Part shown: piece by piece, positions 22,209 through 32,382 of the stretch
Position numbering within the stretch: the first letter of the stretch is position 1
How the letters are laid out: each line of letters starts with the position of its first letter
Assembly (NCBI RefSeq): GCF_000151315.2
Contig: NW_011887303.1
Span: 742,719-806,718 of the forward strand
Direction: 5' to 3'
Origin: Capsaspora owczarzaki ATCC 30864
Taxonomy: Eukaryota; Opisthokonta; Filasterea
Length of the DNA stretch: 64,000 nt
Made by a program: the position numbers and the translations under genes
The notes under the pieces: generated by a model
Database searches by the model: none
Seen by the model: only the letters and a program-made list of their open reading frames with translations
Told to the model about the DNA's origin: nothing

Positions 22209-23538
22209 TCAAGGTGGTGGCAGCATGCAAATCGAGTTGAGGGCATACTCGGCGAGCATGCAGATGACTGAAAGCAAGGGATGGTAACGATCGCCTGCAA
22301 TCAGGGGCTCTCGCTTGGAAGCGTCCCAACCACCAACGAGGTTGAACTGGTCGAGAAAGTGCCAGCCCGAGGTTTGAACGAAAATGTCGTACGCAACGTC
22401 ATTCATGGCGGAAATTTTGCCAACCGTCATTTCAGCACGGCTTGGATCTTGCGTAGGCAGTCGATCGGATGTCGGTGTTGTCGACCGCCACACCATAGCG
22501 TCGGCCGACAGCTTCATCTCGTTGTGGAAGAACAAAGGCCACTTTGAAAGCTGTTCTCGGTATTGAGGCACTGGAACATCGCGCGAATCCCACAGCCCCA
22601 CATTGACAAAGACGCGGTCTGGCTTGCGATAAAGCAAACTGTCAGCGCCCAAGCCTTGCCGGGCCAGCAGCCGAAGGCGGTCTTCCTCTGGGAGCTGCAG
22701 TCCCACTCTGAAATTGTCCAGCAAGTGTTCGTCTGTTGAGCCACCGATAAACAGCTCTGTCAAAAGTACCTGACCGAATGCCAGGAATTCCTTGTTTCTG
22801 TCAGCGTGCAATGCACAACGCGGTGAGACAACGTGCCAAACAAACCAAGAGGCACACCCACAAGACATTCACACGCAAACAAACAAACAAACACACAAAC
22901 AAACAAACACAAACAAACAATACAGCGATCAGTCCGGTCCGCTCTTACTCGTAATGTGGCGCAATGGTAAAGCGATTGTGCCTGTCCCCCGACATTTCGA
23001 GCGGTTCAAAGACCTCGGGACCAAGCAAGAGAGCGGTTCTCTCAAACATTTTGCGAGTGACAGAGTCGCCAATAAAGACAATCCACTTGTTCTGGCCGGC
23101 GCCGCGCTGGAGGCACTTTTGGAGCTCGTCCGGATAGCAGCCCGCGATGGGCCGGATTTCAGTCTCACACACGTCCTGACTGAACGGCAAGTTGAACGCG
23201 ATCGGATCGTGTCGCCTGTCTGGCGGGCGGTCGACGCATGGCGCAATCGCAGTGGCGCAGTCGAGCGCCGTCCGCTCGCAGACCTCTGCACGCCACTGAA
23301 GCTGCGGCGTGATGGGAGGTTCTTCTTCAGTGTCAGCATCAGCGGCAGTGCCGTCGATTCGGTGGTTGTCGCCTGGCGCCGCTGGTTCGGCCGTCACGAC
23401 AGACACGACAGACACGACTTGCGCCACCACTGGCACTGTCGGCAGAGTCGGCCATGCTGTTGGTCGGTTTGCAAATGCGACCAGTAAGCAAACGCCAACG
23501 AGCACGGAAACAGTCAGCGTGCGAGTCGACAGCCGCAT
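22209..23538 (-). CDS. PC-esterase / GDSL-SGNH acyl-esterase family type II membrane protein
   Basis: Two exons (23538-22949, 22797-22209; phase 2) give 392 residues. Start chosen at the ATG of MRLSTRTLTVSVLVGVCLLV, which places a single signal-anchor at the N-terminus; an ATG 24 nt upstream is possible. The luminal part shows the family's GDS block VFIGDSVTRKMFERTALLLG, an internal FVNVGLWDSRDV, and the catalytic D..H block near the end, LIAGDRYHPLLSV. These are the landmarks of the Pmr5/Cas1p/TBL-like esterase superfamily, which act on O-acetyl groups of glycans in the secretory pathway. Four to five cysteines in the ectodomain (e.g. WRAEVCERTALDCATAIAPC) suggest disulfides. The substrate cannot be read from sequence. 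The intron is a CAAA-rich repeat. Confidence 0.8.
22876..22920. repeat. (CAAA)n microsatellite in esterase intron
   Basis: Imperfect tetranucleotide repeat with ACAC interruptions. Confidence 0.9.
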
Positions 23539-24086
23539 TTCGCAAAAAATCCAAAAACCCAAAAACGAAAAACGAAAAAAGGCTCAGAAAATAGGGGAAA
23601 CAGCACGCGACGAAACTGAGACTGAGACTGAGACTTGCGCCCCCCTCCACCCCGCTTCTGCTTATTCCCATCCCATCCTACTGCTTCGTTGTTAAATCCG
23701 AGGCCTCCTCGCACAAAGCCCGAGTTCATCCAAACAAAAGTACAACGTTCTTGAGCATCTTTGTTCTTGAGCATCTTTTGCAAAGTGTCTTGTCTTGTGA
23801 GCTCTCTGATCCTTGAGCATCTGGTCGTTCAGCTGAGCATCATCTTGTTCTTGAGCCGAGTTCATTGAAGCGCCACTGATCTGTTCTTTGCGCTTTTTTG
23901 AGCCTTGATCACTTTGATCACTGTGATGCTTTCTGTTCCTCTGAGCATTTTTGATCTTTTCATCTTTGATCTCACGCATTTGCTGTTCTCGCATTTTTGT
24001 TCTCTGAGCATCTTTGATCTCTGAGATTGCTTTTTTGAGCTCATTCTCCGTTTTTTCTTTTTATTTTATTTTAAATAAAAATTAAA
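23539..24086. promoter_or_regulatory. Divergent intergenic region with repeated TGAGCAT element
   Basis: About 550 nt between divergent esterase and glutathione synthetase genes. TGAGCAT occurs at 23752, 23768, 23814, 23834, 23942 and 24005. Related TTGAGC and TTTGATC words are scattered between, including TTGATCACTTTGATCACTGTGATG. Just before the GSS start the sequence becomes T/A-only. It could be a promoter element cluster or a decayed tandem repeat. Confidence 0.4.
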
Positions 24087-26078
24087 ATGTCCGTTGATCC
24101 TTCTTCAGCGACGGTCGAACTTGCGGCTGACTCTGCGTCCACTCTGACTGCCACTCCGACTGCCACTGGGACTGCCACTGCTACTGCCACTGCTACTACT
24201 GCTACTGGGACTGCGACGGCTGCAGTGGACGCGACGCTCGACTCGTCCTGGTACGCGGAAACCTACCCCGTCCCGGAGGTCCACGAAGCCTTCCTCTACG
24301 CGCTGGTCGAGCAGGCCAAGGACTATGCGCTCACGCATGGCATCGTCATGACGCCAAAGCTCGTCATGGCCATGGCGCACGCAGAGTCAGCCACCGCCAG
24401 AGCGTCGTCGGCCTCATCTGCTGCAGGCGCCGCGCAGAGCAAGTCCGCTGCAAGCGGCGGCCATCCCAGTTCTGCTTCAGGAAGCGGATCGAGCAGCGTC
24501 GGTGGCGGCGGCGCGGCGGGCGGATCGGCGAGTGCCGCCTCGGTTGCTGGGCGCCCGGGCGGCGGCGTCTCAGTCACTGCGACAGTCACACATGCGCCAT
24601 TCACCTTGTTCCCGTCGCCAATCCCGGCTGCAGAGCTCAAGCGGGCACAGGCGCTCCAGCCGCACTTTAACGAGCTCATTCACCGGGTGAGCCAGAGTCC
24701 CGAGTTTCTCGCTTCCACCCTCGCAGAGGCTGCGGAGAGCGACGTCTTCACTGCACACTTGCTGAGCATTCTGAAGACGGTGAGTGCAGAGGAGAAGACC
24801 CAAAAGGTCGTTCTCGGCATCCATCGCGCCGATTACATGCTTCACGCCGACGCCTCGCTTCAAAGCGTTGCTGCCAATGATGATGGCGAGGAAGTTGCCT
24901 CCGCTGCCGCCGCAGACGACGCCGCGGCAGGCGATGCAGTCCACGCACAGAAGCGCAGGCGCGTGGATCGCGAGGGTGACGCCGCGAACGATCAGTCCGA
25001 CTCGGTCGCCACGGCTGTCTCCACCCTGCCCGACGCCCGCCATCGTTCCTCGACCTCCAAGACACCACGACTCAAGCAGGTTGAAATCAACACGATTGCC
25101 GCGTCCTTCGGCGGTCTTGGCTCCATCACCACACGCATGCACGAGTACATCATGTCACGGCACAACTTTAAGAGTGAAAATCTGGCATTGCCCGAGAACG
25201 TTGCGCTGGCCAAGTTGGCGGAAGGCATGGCGCAGGCCTGGCGTCTCTACAACAAACCGGGCGCCGTCATCATGATGGTGGTGCAGCCTGGTGAGCACAA
25301 CTCGTACGACCAGCGCTGGATGGAGCACACGCTCTGGGAGCGGTACCACGTCAAGATGATCCGTCAGACGCTCACAGAGATTTACACGTACGCAATCCTG
25401 GACGACGTTGAAAAGGCACTCTGGGTGGATGCAAGGGAGGTTGCCGTGGCCTACTTCCGTGCCGGCTACTCGCCGCTGGACTACCCGACCGAAGACGAGT
25501 GGGACGGCCGACTCCTGATTGAGCGCTCGCGTGCCATCAAGTGCCCCAACATTGGCTACCACCTTGCGGGCACCAAGAAGGTGCAGCAGGCTCTCTCCAC
25601 CCACGAGGCGCTGGCGCAGTTCATCTCCGACCCGGAGGTCATTTCAGACATGCTGAGCGTTTTCATGGGCTTGTACTCGCTCTCTCCTCACGAGAATGGC
25701 GACGCCATTGTCAAAACCGCCATCGAGCAGCCGCACAAGTTTGTCCTCAAGCCCCAGCGCGAAGGCGGCGGTAACAACCTGTACGGCGAGGATTTGCAGC
25801 GCGCTCTGACCGTCATGACCGCCCAGCAACGCTCTGCCCACATCCTGATGGACCGAATCACTCCTCCCAAGGTTGCCAACTACATTGTGCGACACGGCCT
25901 GGCTCAGCGCGGCGAGATTGTGAGCGAGCTCGGCATTTACGGCGTGTTTATTGCCGACGACAGCCGTATTATCAAGAACGAAGCTGCCGGTCACTTGCTG
26001 CGTTCCAAGCTTGCGTCCTTTGACGATGGTGGCGTTGCAGCTGGTGTCGCTGCTCTTGACAGTCCTTTCCCTGTTTAA
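24087..26078 (+). CDS. GSS: Glutathione synthetase (eukaryotic type), intronless
   Basis: ATP-dependent ligation of gamma-glutamylcysteine to glycine, second step of glutathione synthesis, cytosolic. Single 663-residue frame starting MSVDPSSATV, much longer than the roughly 475 of human GSS. The excess is low-complexity: a Thr/Ala repeat at residues 20-48, a Ser/Ala/Gly insert at about 100-160, and an acidic/basic insert at about 265-320. Conserved core seen: APFTLFPSPIP, LGIHRADYMLH, LKQVEINTIAASFGGL, QRWMEHTLWERYHVK, VAVAYFRAGYSPLDYP, ERSRAIKCPNIGYHLAGTKK, FVLKPQREGGGNNLYGEDL (the glycine-rich ATP-grasp loop), DRITPP, and ELGIYGVFIAD. Inserts sit between core blocks, so the enzyme should be active. 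Whether the codon bias differs was not measured. Confidence 0.96.
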   Translation: MSVDPSSATVELAADSASTLTATPTATGTATATATATTATGTATAAVDATLDSSWYAETYPVPEVHEAFLYALVEQAKDYALTHGIVMTPKLVMAMAHAESATARASSASSAAGAAQSKSAASGGHPSSASGSGSSSVGGGGAAGGSASAASVAGRPGGGVSVTATVTHAPFTLFPSPIPAAELKRAQALQPHFNELIHRVSQSPEFLASTLAEAAESDVFTAHLLSILKTVSAEEKTQKVVLGIHRADYMLHADASLQSVAANDDGEEVASAAAADDAAAGDAVHAQKRRRVDREGDAANDQSDSVATAVSTLPDARHRSSTSKTPRLKQVEINTIAASFGGLGSITTRMHEYIMSRHNFKSENLALPENVALAKLAEGMAQAWRLYNKPGAVIMMVVQPGEHNSYDQRWMEHTLWERYHVKMIRQTLTEIYTYAILDDVEKALWVDAREVAVAYFRAGYSPLDYPTEDEWDGRLLIERSRAIKCPNIGYHLAGTKKVQQALSTHEALAQFISDPEVISDMLSVFMGLYSLSPHENGDAIVKTAIEQPHKFVLKPQREGGGNNLYGEDLQRALTVMTAQQRSAHILMDRITPPKVANYIVRHGLAQRGEIVSELGIYGVFIADDSRIIKNEAAGHLLRSKLASFDDGGVAAGVAALDSPFPV

Positions 26079-26299
26079 GGGACCAAAGAGTTGGTTGTTT
26101 TTGAGACGGCACTGATTTTGGCGTTGAGAAACATTTTGTCAGCTCGGTGAAACTCGCTGTTGATGGAAGTTGGATTGTATTGATGTCTTGCGTGTAGTTT
26201 ACTGTTCTTTGTTGGTGACGGTGCGGAAATACACTTTTTTGTCGTAGAACAGGACAACCCAAAACACAAGCGATGTTCGGCTCGTCCACCGTGCACGAC

Positions 26300-27819
26300 T
26301 TAAGGCGTCTGGGAGAGATACTGCTGTAATGCCAACGTGGGCAAGCAAAATCTAGCATCGACGGCCTGGATGGATGCATGGCCAAGGAGGGCCAGTCCCG
26401 CAATGGCGAAATGGGTGTGAAAAACATCGGCTCGCTCGTTCGGTCGAGGGGCAAGCCCTCCCGTAGAACGATTTTGTGTCGAGATCAAGTATTGACACGC
26501 GCCTTCTAGATTGATACGGGACTTCCAGCCAGAGGGGTCTAAAATGGCAAGCGAAGCCAAAGTCCACCAAGCGTAGCACGCCTATACAGGGAAATGTTGC
26601 ATCAAAGGACATGGTCAACACAAGCGAGAAGAATACAGTGCGACTGTTTCTCGAACATGGGAGCAGACTCACATCATGAATCTTCCCAGGACGTCCGTTC
26701 AGGCCGCCAGAATCACGCTGCCGCTCAACCAGCCAGTCGGAGAGCTGTTGCTGCGCGCGTTGGTCTAGTTGTGAAAGTCGATTCAAGATCGCGAGCGTCG
26801 CAAGACAGCAGAATACTGGCCAACAATCAAACAAGCAAACAAGCAAGGTTGAGTGAAGGATCAAGTTGTCGTTAGCCTCAGAGAGCAAACAAACTCACTT
26901 TGACCTGCATGCGACTCTGTGTCAGGCACACTTCCGAATCCAAAATCCCAATTCTGGCATCTCATTAGATGTGCAACTGCAGCATCCACCTTGATTGAGT
27001 CGAGTCCGTTCAGCAGGTAGAGCGTGGCGATTGCGCAGTACGTTGCTCTTGTGTCTCGCTCGCCCCATTCATCGCACGCAAAAGATCCGTCTGGTTGTTG
27101 CAAACCTATCTCCAATGTAACAATGTTGAGATGTGATTCACAACAACGACAACAAGCAACACCGTAAGTCATCTGCAGTCTGTAAAATGTTGAACGTTCC
27201 CTTCCCATTCCCTCCCGCCCCAATACTGTGAGAGCACACCTACCAGCTACATAACGTATAACGCCAGCAATATCAATCGTATCAGCCATAGTTCCATCCG
27301 TAGATCGCAGTGATTTCTCCAACAAGAGGACTTGGATTGCGCTGTATGTATGCAGCATCGTTGCGTCGTGTCCCAGTGCTCCCGCAAAGCCGCCTGTCCA
27401 ATCATCCATCCAGTCAACACCATTCAGAAAAAATACATCCGTATCACCTTTGTACTCTTTGACTGAGATCACCATTTGGGAAAAGCATGAACTCGCCGCC
27501 TCACCGTTCGGTTGCTGGCAGTCGCGAATGTATGCGACCGTCGCCGCTCTGTTCAGGCGATCTGGCATGCCCATCAGACACAGTGCATTCAGGCCCCAGT
27601 AGATGCCCGACACGCGCAGATGGTCGGTCACACAGTGCTCAAAGTCGACCTCTGCCTTCTGAGCAAGACGCCCAGATCCACTCAGTCAGTCCGAATTCAC
27701 TCAGTGCCACCACAACACTGCTCAAATTCATTCCGAGTTTTGCGCGCATAGTGAGTTACATTCTCATAGCTCGCAATGTAAGCAGCAGTCTTTTCAATCT
27801 CAATCACAGCCGAATCCAT
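26300..27819 (-). CDS. RABGGTB: Rab geranylgeranyltransferase (GGTase II) beta subunit
   Basis: Catalytic subunit that attaches geranylgeranyl groups to Rab C-terminal cysteines together with the alpha subunit and REP. Six exons (27819-27760, 27658-27505, 27393-27244, 27105-26899, 26815-26673, 26581-26300) join in phase to 331 residues, the same length as the human protein. Seen: EKTAAYIASYEN, LRVSGIYWGLNALCLMG, GGFAGALGHDATMLHTYSA, LQQPDGSFACDEWGERDTR (zinc aspartate region), NWDFGFGSVPDTESHAGQ then IFCCLATLAIL, GGLNGRPGKIHDACYAWW (zinc cysteine), GGLAPRPNERADVFHTHFAI with the zinc histidine. The FHT..IAGL and end FCLPTLALQQYL match RabGGTB rather than the farnesyl or GGT-I beta subunits. 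Confidence 0.96.
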
Positions 27820-28014
27820 TTATTTGTGAGAGACTTGAAGACTGAAGCTGACTTCAAAACTGTTAGATTTACATGTATGTACATACAAGTGCAGTCTTTT
27901 ACTATCCTCGTAAGAAATCCTAGTCACACAACTCATTGCCAGCTTTGCTTCAATTCTCACAATCTGACTTGAATCTGACTGAAATTCTGAAATTTGTCAA
28001 AACACAGCTCAGAA
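27820..28014. promoter_or_regulatory. Divergent promoter between RABGGTB and the 28015 gene
   Basis: 195 nt between opposed start codons, AT-rich, containing CATGTATGTACATAC near 27871. Both genes must be driven from here. Confidence 0.45.
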
Positions 28015-28557
28015 ATGAACAGCGCGCGACTCCTGCGTCTCGTTGGGCAGAGCGTTGCTGCGCCCGGCGCTGCTGCCATTGCATCGGCGACGACGATGGG
28101 ACAGCCGGCATCGGGCCAACTCAGCAGGCTGGCGTTCATTCAGCGCAATTCAGGCGTATGGAACCAACGCTGCACTCCCGTCGTTGGACGAATGTCCACT
28201 CGGGCCAGCACTCACAAGCATAACACCAACCAAGTAGACAGCTTGAAGGTCGTGGCATCCCCAGAGCGTTCGGACGGCGTTGTCGCTCAAATCAGCGGCC
28301 GCATTCGCACGACCGGAGGCGCAGAATCGCCCGACCGTCACTTCTTCCTCAGGGTCGAGAACACGGGAATGTACGGATTTTCGGTGGCAAAAGCAATGGC
28401 CGAAGCGGTGATGGAGCGCAACGCCGAGTTTGTCACGTCTGGCGCGCTACCGGCGTTTGCGTCGCCAACCACGATTGCCTCCAACGTCGAGACAGAGGTC
28501 ATCCCGCTCGTCAACCATTGCACAAAGCAGTACTGGAAGCACCTTCAAAGCCAGTAG
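28015..28557 (+). CDS. Small intronless protein, organelle-targeted-looking, SpoVS-like core (tentative)
   Basis: 180 residues from ATG 28015, no intron. The first 60 residues are rich in Arg, Ala and Ser with few acids (MNSARLLRLVGQSVAAPGAA), as in a mitochondrial presequence. The core begins SLKVVASPERSDGVVAQISG, continues RIRTTGG, then HFFLRVENTGMYGFSVAKAM and ends near residue 175. By eye this resembles bacterial SpoVS (LKVsakSspnSVAGALAGvlRerG, then a glycine turn and an AVKA helix), an Alba-like fold. The similarity is from memory and weak, so a nucleic-acid-binding role would be speculation. If wrong, it is simply an unrecognised protein. A poly(A) signal follows at 28596. Confidence 0.6.
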   Translation: MNSARLLRLVGQSVAAPGAAAIASATTMGQPASGQLSRLAFIQRNSGVWNQRCTPVVGRMSTRASTHKHNTNQVDSLKVVASPERSDGVVAQISGRIRTTGGAESPDRHFFLRVENTGMYGFSVAKAMAEAVMERNAEFVTSGALPAFASPTTIASNVETEVIPLVNHCTKQYWKHLQSQ

Positions 28558-28595
28558 CGCAGATGCAACAGTCAAGGCAGCGCTGTGTACAGAAG

Positions 28596-28601
28596 AATAA
28601 A
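28596..28601 (+). promoter_or_regulatory. Polyadenylation signal AATAAA
   Basis: 39 nt after the stop of the 28015 gene; the convergent PPK1 gene ends 86 nt further on. Confidence 0.5.
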
Positions 28602-28686
28602 TTGTTGTACATATGGTAAACTTCACACACATGAAAATAAATCAATCAAAAAGATATATGAGAGCTCTACTCGAGCGGGGTTGGGT

Positions 28687-31600
28687 CTAGAGACGAGATT
28701 GTTGCACGAGCTTCATGAGCGAAACTTGCACGTCATCAGCGCGCGCAGTCGTTGCAGACTGAACCGAATAGCTGCCATCCTCTTGCATTTGACAGGCTGT
28801 CGAGGTGCTGAGGTAGAGTCGCATCGTACGTTCCAGATGAGAGGCAATCAACGGGTCGCGCACAGGCAAAGCAATCTGTGGAACACAAATAGAGGGGTGA
28901 AGGAAGGGGTGAGGCTTGCGGGGGAAAAAAGGGAACAAACAGTAGCTTGTTGGTGAACCTCTCGTACCTCGATGCGCTTGCTCAGCTTTGAATGGGCCCA
29001 ATCTGCACTGCCGACAATGTACATCGGACCAGATCTAGGTAGGGCCAGCTGAGAATCGTTCGAATTGGGGTTGCTAGAAGGCTCGCCGTTGGCGTCCTTC
29101 CAGCCGCTCCAACCGTTGCGAAAGTAGAAGAATCGTGTGTGCTCGAGAAATCGTCCAACAACGCTGATGATGCGCAAACTGCGAATATTCCGCATCTTGG
29201 GAGTGATACGGCTTGGACCTCGCACCGACAGGAAAATATTCTGCCAAAATGCAACCACAAAAAAAAAAAAAAGTGGCAGCAACAAAGTTACTTTTCAAAT
29301 CTCGACTGGCCGCCAAACAAACAGCGACCTCAAACTCACAGCACCCGCCTGTGCAGCTTGAATCAGGGCCTCTACGATCGCACCGTCATCCAAAGCATTG
29401 CAACACGCAAAAATGTCTGGCAGCCCGTCGTCGCTGGAATCGGACTTGGCTTTGCTCTTGGCCATCTCCGTCTCGTGCGCAATCAACGCAAGAAAGCGAT
29501 CGCGCATGTTGAAAGGCGAAACGAGAACATGTTGGGTGGGAAACTCTGCTTCTTCGCTGGCAGGCAAAGCCGAGGTCGGGACAGGTTCGGTCGGTGTTTC
29601 TGACTTTGAGGCCAGCAGTTGCTTGAAAAACGACAAGGAAAAAATGGCCGCCACGTACAGGACCAGAGCGGCAAGCAGCGCAGACAACCACAAGACAACC
29701 TCTTGCCAAATTGGCACTCCTTCGGCCGCGACGCGCGCCAACAGCTGGGTAATTTCAGCAGTAATCAGCGGGTTGGAGGTAAAGTAACTCAAGTCCGTGT
29801 AGCGATCGCATGTGCTCTCATTGTAGTTGCCCGACCCGATCTGAGCATACAGGCGCTCAGTTGGCGCCGCGGTCCCGGGCCTGTCACCGCCTTCTCGCCG
29901 CGTCACAACCAGCAACTTTGCGTGCATAATCCAAGCTTGCCGACCAAACAGAACGCGGCAACGGCCCGTATCTCGCAACCGACGAGCCGCCCACGCGTTG
30001 CGTTCCTCGTCCAGCGAGGCTCGGAGCTCGACAATGCATGTTACGCGTTTCTGAAAGGTGGTAGCAGCCTCCACCAAGCTCTGTACCACGGCCGAATTCT
30101 CCGCTACGCGATACAGGCTAATGGTAATGTCGGTGACCTACCAGATTGACCGAAAATGACGCGATGTGTGTGAGAGAGAGAGAGAGCAACGATAAGCGCC
30201 CCACCCCCAAGCTCAACAACCAACAGCAACTCAACGTGGCCAGCAACGCAAGGAAAGCACATACCTTGGGATCAAGACAAGCCGCCCGCAGCATGGCCAG
30301 CACCGAATGGGTCCAACTGTGGAACGGATGATGCGCCATGACGTCGCGCTCGGTGAGACGTTCGAAAAATCGGTCGGCAATCTCGGGGTTCATTTCGTTC
30401 AGCGAATTTGGCAAGAAAGCAAACAGCGGATGAACCACGGGACGCCATGGCGGGAACTTGAGTTGCGGGTTGCTGACCGCGCTGACTAACTGGTCCAGAC
30501 GATGCAAGTGCAGCAGCGAAGCTGACTGCTCTACGATTCTGAGTTCCGGAAGTCCCGCCAACGCTGAGGTGGCGGTGTGGGCCGAAGCAGCTCGATGGCC
30601 GCTTGCCAGCACGAGCAAGACACTTTCCAGCGGCAGGTCGAGTTGGGCCATTAGCGACCACAACCACGTTTGATAGACAGCGCGCATCGTATCCGCTGGA
30701 GCACACGCTGGACACGGAGACTGGAGGGAGCAGGTACACAGCGGCTGGGCAACGAATCGCACAATGCGAGCGTCCTGTCGTTCCTGTAAGAGCTGCAACA
30801 TGGATTCGGGGATTGGTATTTCGGAGGCAGAGTCGTCGTCCTGTCGTGGCGTATCTGCATGAGGGTGAGAATCACGCAGTATGTGCACTCCTGCGCAGAT
30901 ATATGGTGGCGAGAGTGAAGTTCCTGTGGACTGAGGAAGAATTGCTAGCTTGGCAAAGAGGGAAAGCAATTGTGGGTGTTCGACAGCCACTTGGCGCAGA
31001 GACAACGCAACGGCGACTTCCACCGGGACAAACGCATGGCGATCGTTCTTTCGCGCCAGATACAACCACTTGCCCGCGACTGGTGGAATTTCAATCCACA
31101 AGAACTGCTGCTGCTGCTCGTCGGCTTGGTCTTGGGCGCCGGACGGTCGAAACCAACTTGGGAAGAATGGAGTTGTTGAGGAGGATTCAGCTTGCCCCGC
31201 CAAAGAAACGGCAGCGGCACTGCCCACAAACAAGTGTATTGTGCCAACCGCTGCATCCAAGGACGCTGGGTGAGGGAGCTTTGTCGAGATGCGTAAATGC
31301 GGAAGCAGCTTGGTTTCACACTGCGCAATAACTTCCGACCGTTCGACGACGGAGAGGGTGTTTGGATTGGTGACAATGTCAATTCCAACCGCCGCAAGGT
31401 CGGGTTGTAGCTGGCGCGCAAAGAGTTGCCGCATCCGACACTCGAGCTGGCTAATGTGCTGGTTCACTTGCAAATACTCGGGCAGCAGCACCATGCATTT
31501 GTCGTTTGATTGCAAGACCGAACTGGTGGTTGGAGCGACGGAATCAGACGTATCTGGAGCTGCTGCCGCAGCGTACCGCTCTAACGAACTTTGTAACCGA

Positions 31601-32382
31601 TGTAGCTGCGAGTTGTTGGTGTCAGGTTGGCCATTGCCAGCCTCAGTGCTGCTACTACCACTGTCAGGCTGACTTGCGGCCTGCTGCTCGCGACGCGCTT
31701 GGTGGAGCAGCGCCACTGGGAGTAGCTCGGATGGGAGGGCACCCACCGCCCAGTCCGACGTAGCGTCCATCGATGTCTGTGTCGAGTCCCGACTGTCTGA
31801 CGGCCGCTGCGACGATGGCGTCGCTGGTGTTGCCGCCGTTGTGCGCTCAGGCATAGCGGCACGACTGGCTTTGACGGCCGCGTTGGCTTGCGACTGTTCC
31901 AGCTCGAGCTTGCCCAGCCGTTTCAGCGAGAATGCATCCAACGACGACGCGACAATCGCCAGGAATCGCAGGCGCTCCAGCAACGGGATGCATTCACCAC
32001 CACCACCACCACCAGACCAGTGCTCCAGTGACGAGGCAGCCGGAGTTGGGGTCGGCGTTTCGACCGCGTCGCCTTGCCCGTGCGCCCGCCTTGGCTTTGG
32101 TCTTGCATCACCATCCAACACGGCTGCTGCAGCAGCAGTAGTATCGGCGAGGTCCAGCACGCGGTCGAGGAAGGCCAGCTCGGCGTCTCGGCGGCTAAAC
32201 CGCATACAGTTGGCGGCAGGACTTTGCAGCGCTGGTGGCTGTGAGTCGGGCTGGTCTGATGCTTCAGTGACCATTGTGCGATGATGGTCTCCATGATCAC
32301 GATGGGGACCATTGGCGTGGGTTGGCGATGGGCAGTCCATGGCTCGGTTGGAGTCAGAATCCGAGCCAGCACCACCGCTCAT
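28687..32382 (-). CDS. ppk1: Polyphosphate kinase 1 (bacterial-family PPK1) with internal membrane segment
   Basis: Makes inorganic polyphosphate from ATP. Four exons, all phase 0 (32382-30265, 30137-29340, 29240-28968, 28875-28687), give 1125 residues against about 690 in bacteria. The N-terminal half has Ser/Ala/Gln-rich inserts. Seen in order: IPLLERLRFLAIVASSLDAF (bacterial SNLDEF, so the nucleotide-base Asn is Ser here), HHPFHSWTHSVLAMLRAACL, DITISLYRVAENSAVVQSLV, ELRASLDEERNAWAARRL, the catalytic WIMHAKLLVVTRREGG (His of the HAK motif), AQIGSGNYNESTCDRYTDLS, VLVSPFNMRDRFLALI, FLSVRGPSRITPK, SVVGRFLEHTRFFYF (second active-site His), MYIVGSADWAHSKLSKRIE and a final LPVRDPLIASHL. Between GNYN and VSPFNMR lies a hydrophobic stretch, VVLWLSALLAALVLYVAAIF, predicted to cross a membrane. 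Confidence 0.93.

Noticed and set aside
26594-26875. Plus-strand frame inside RABGGTB
   Set aside because: Overlaps exon 5 and flanking introns of a well-supported gene on the other strand.
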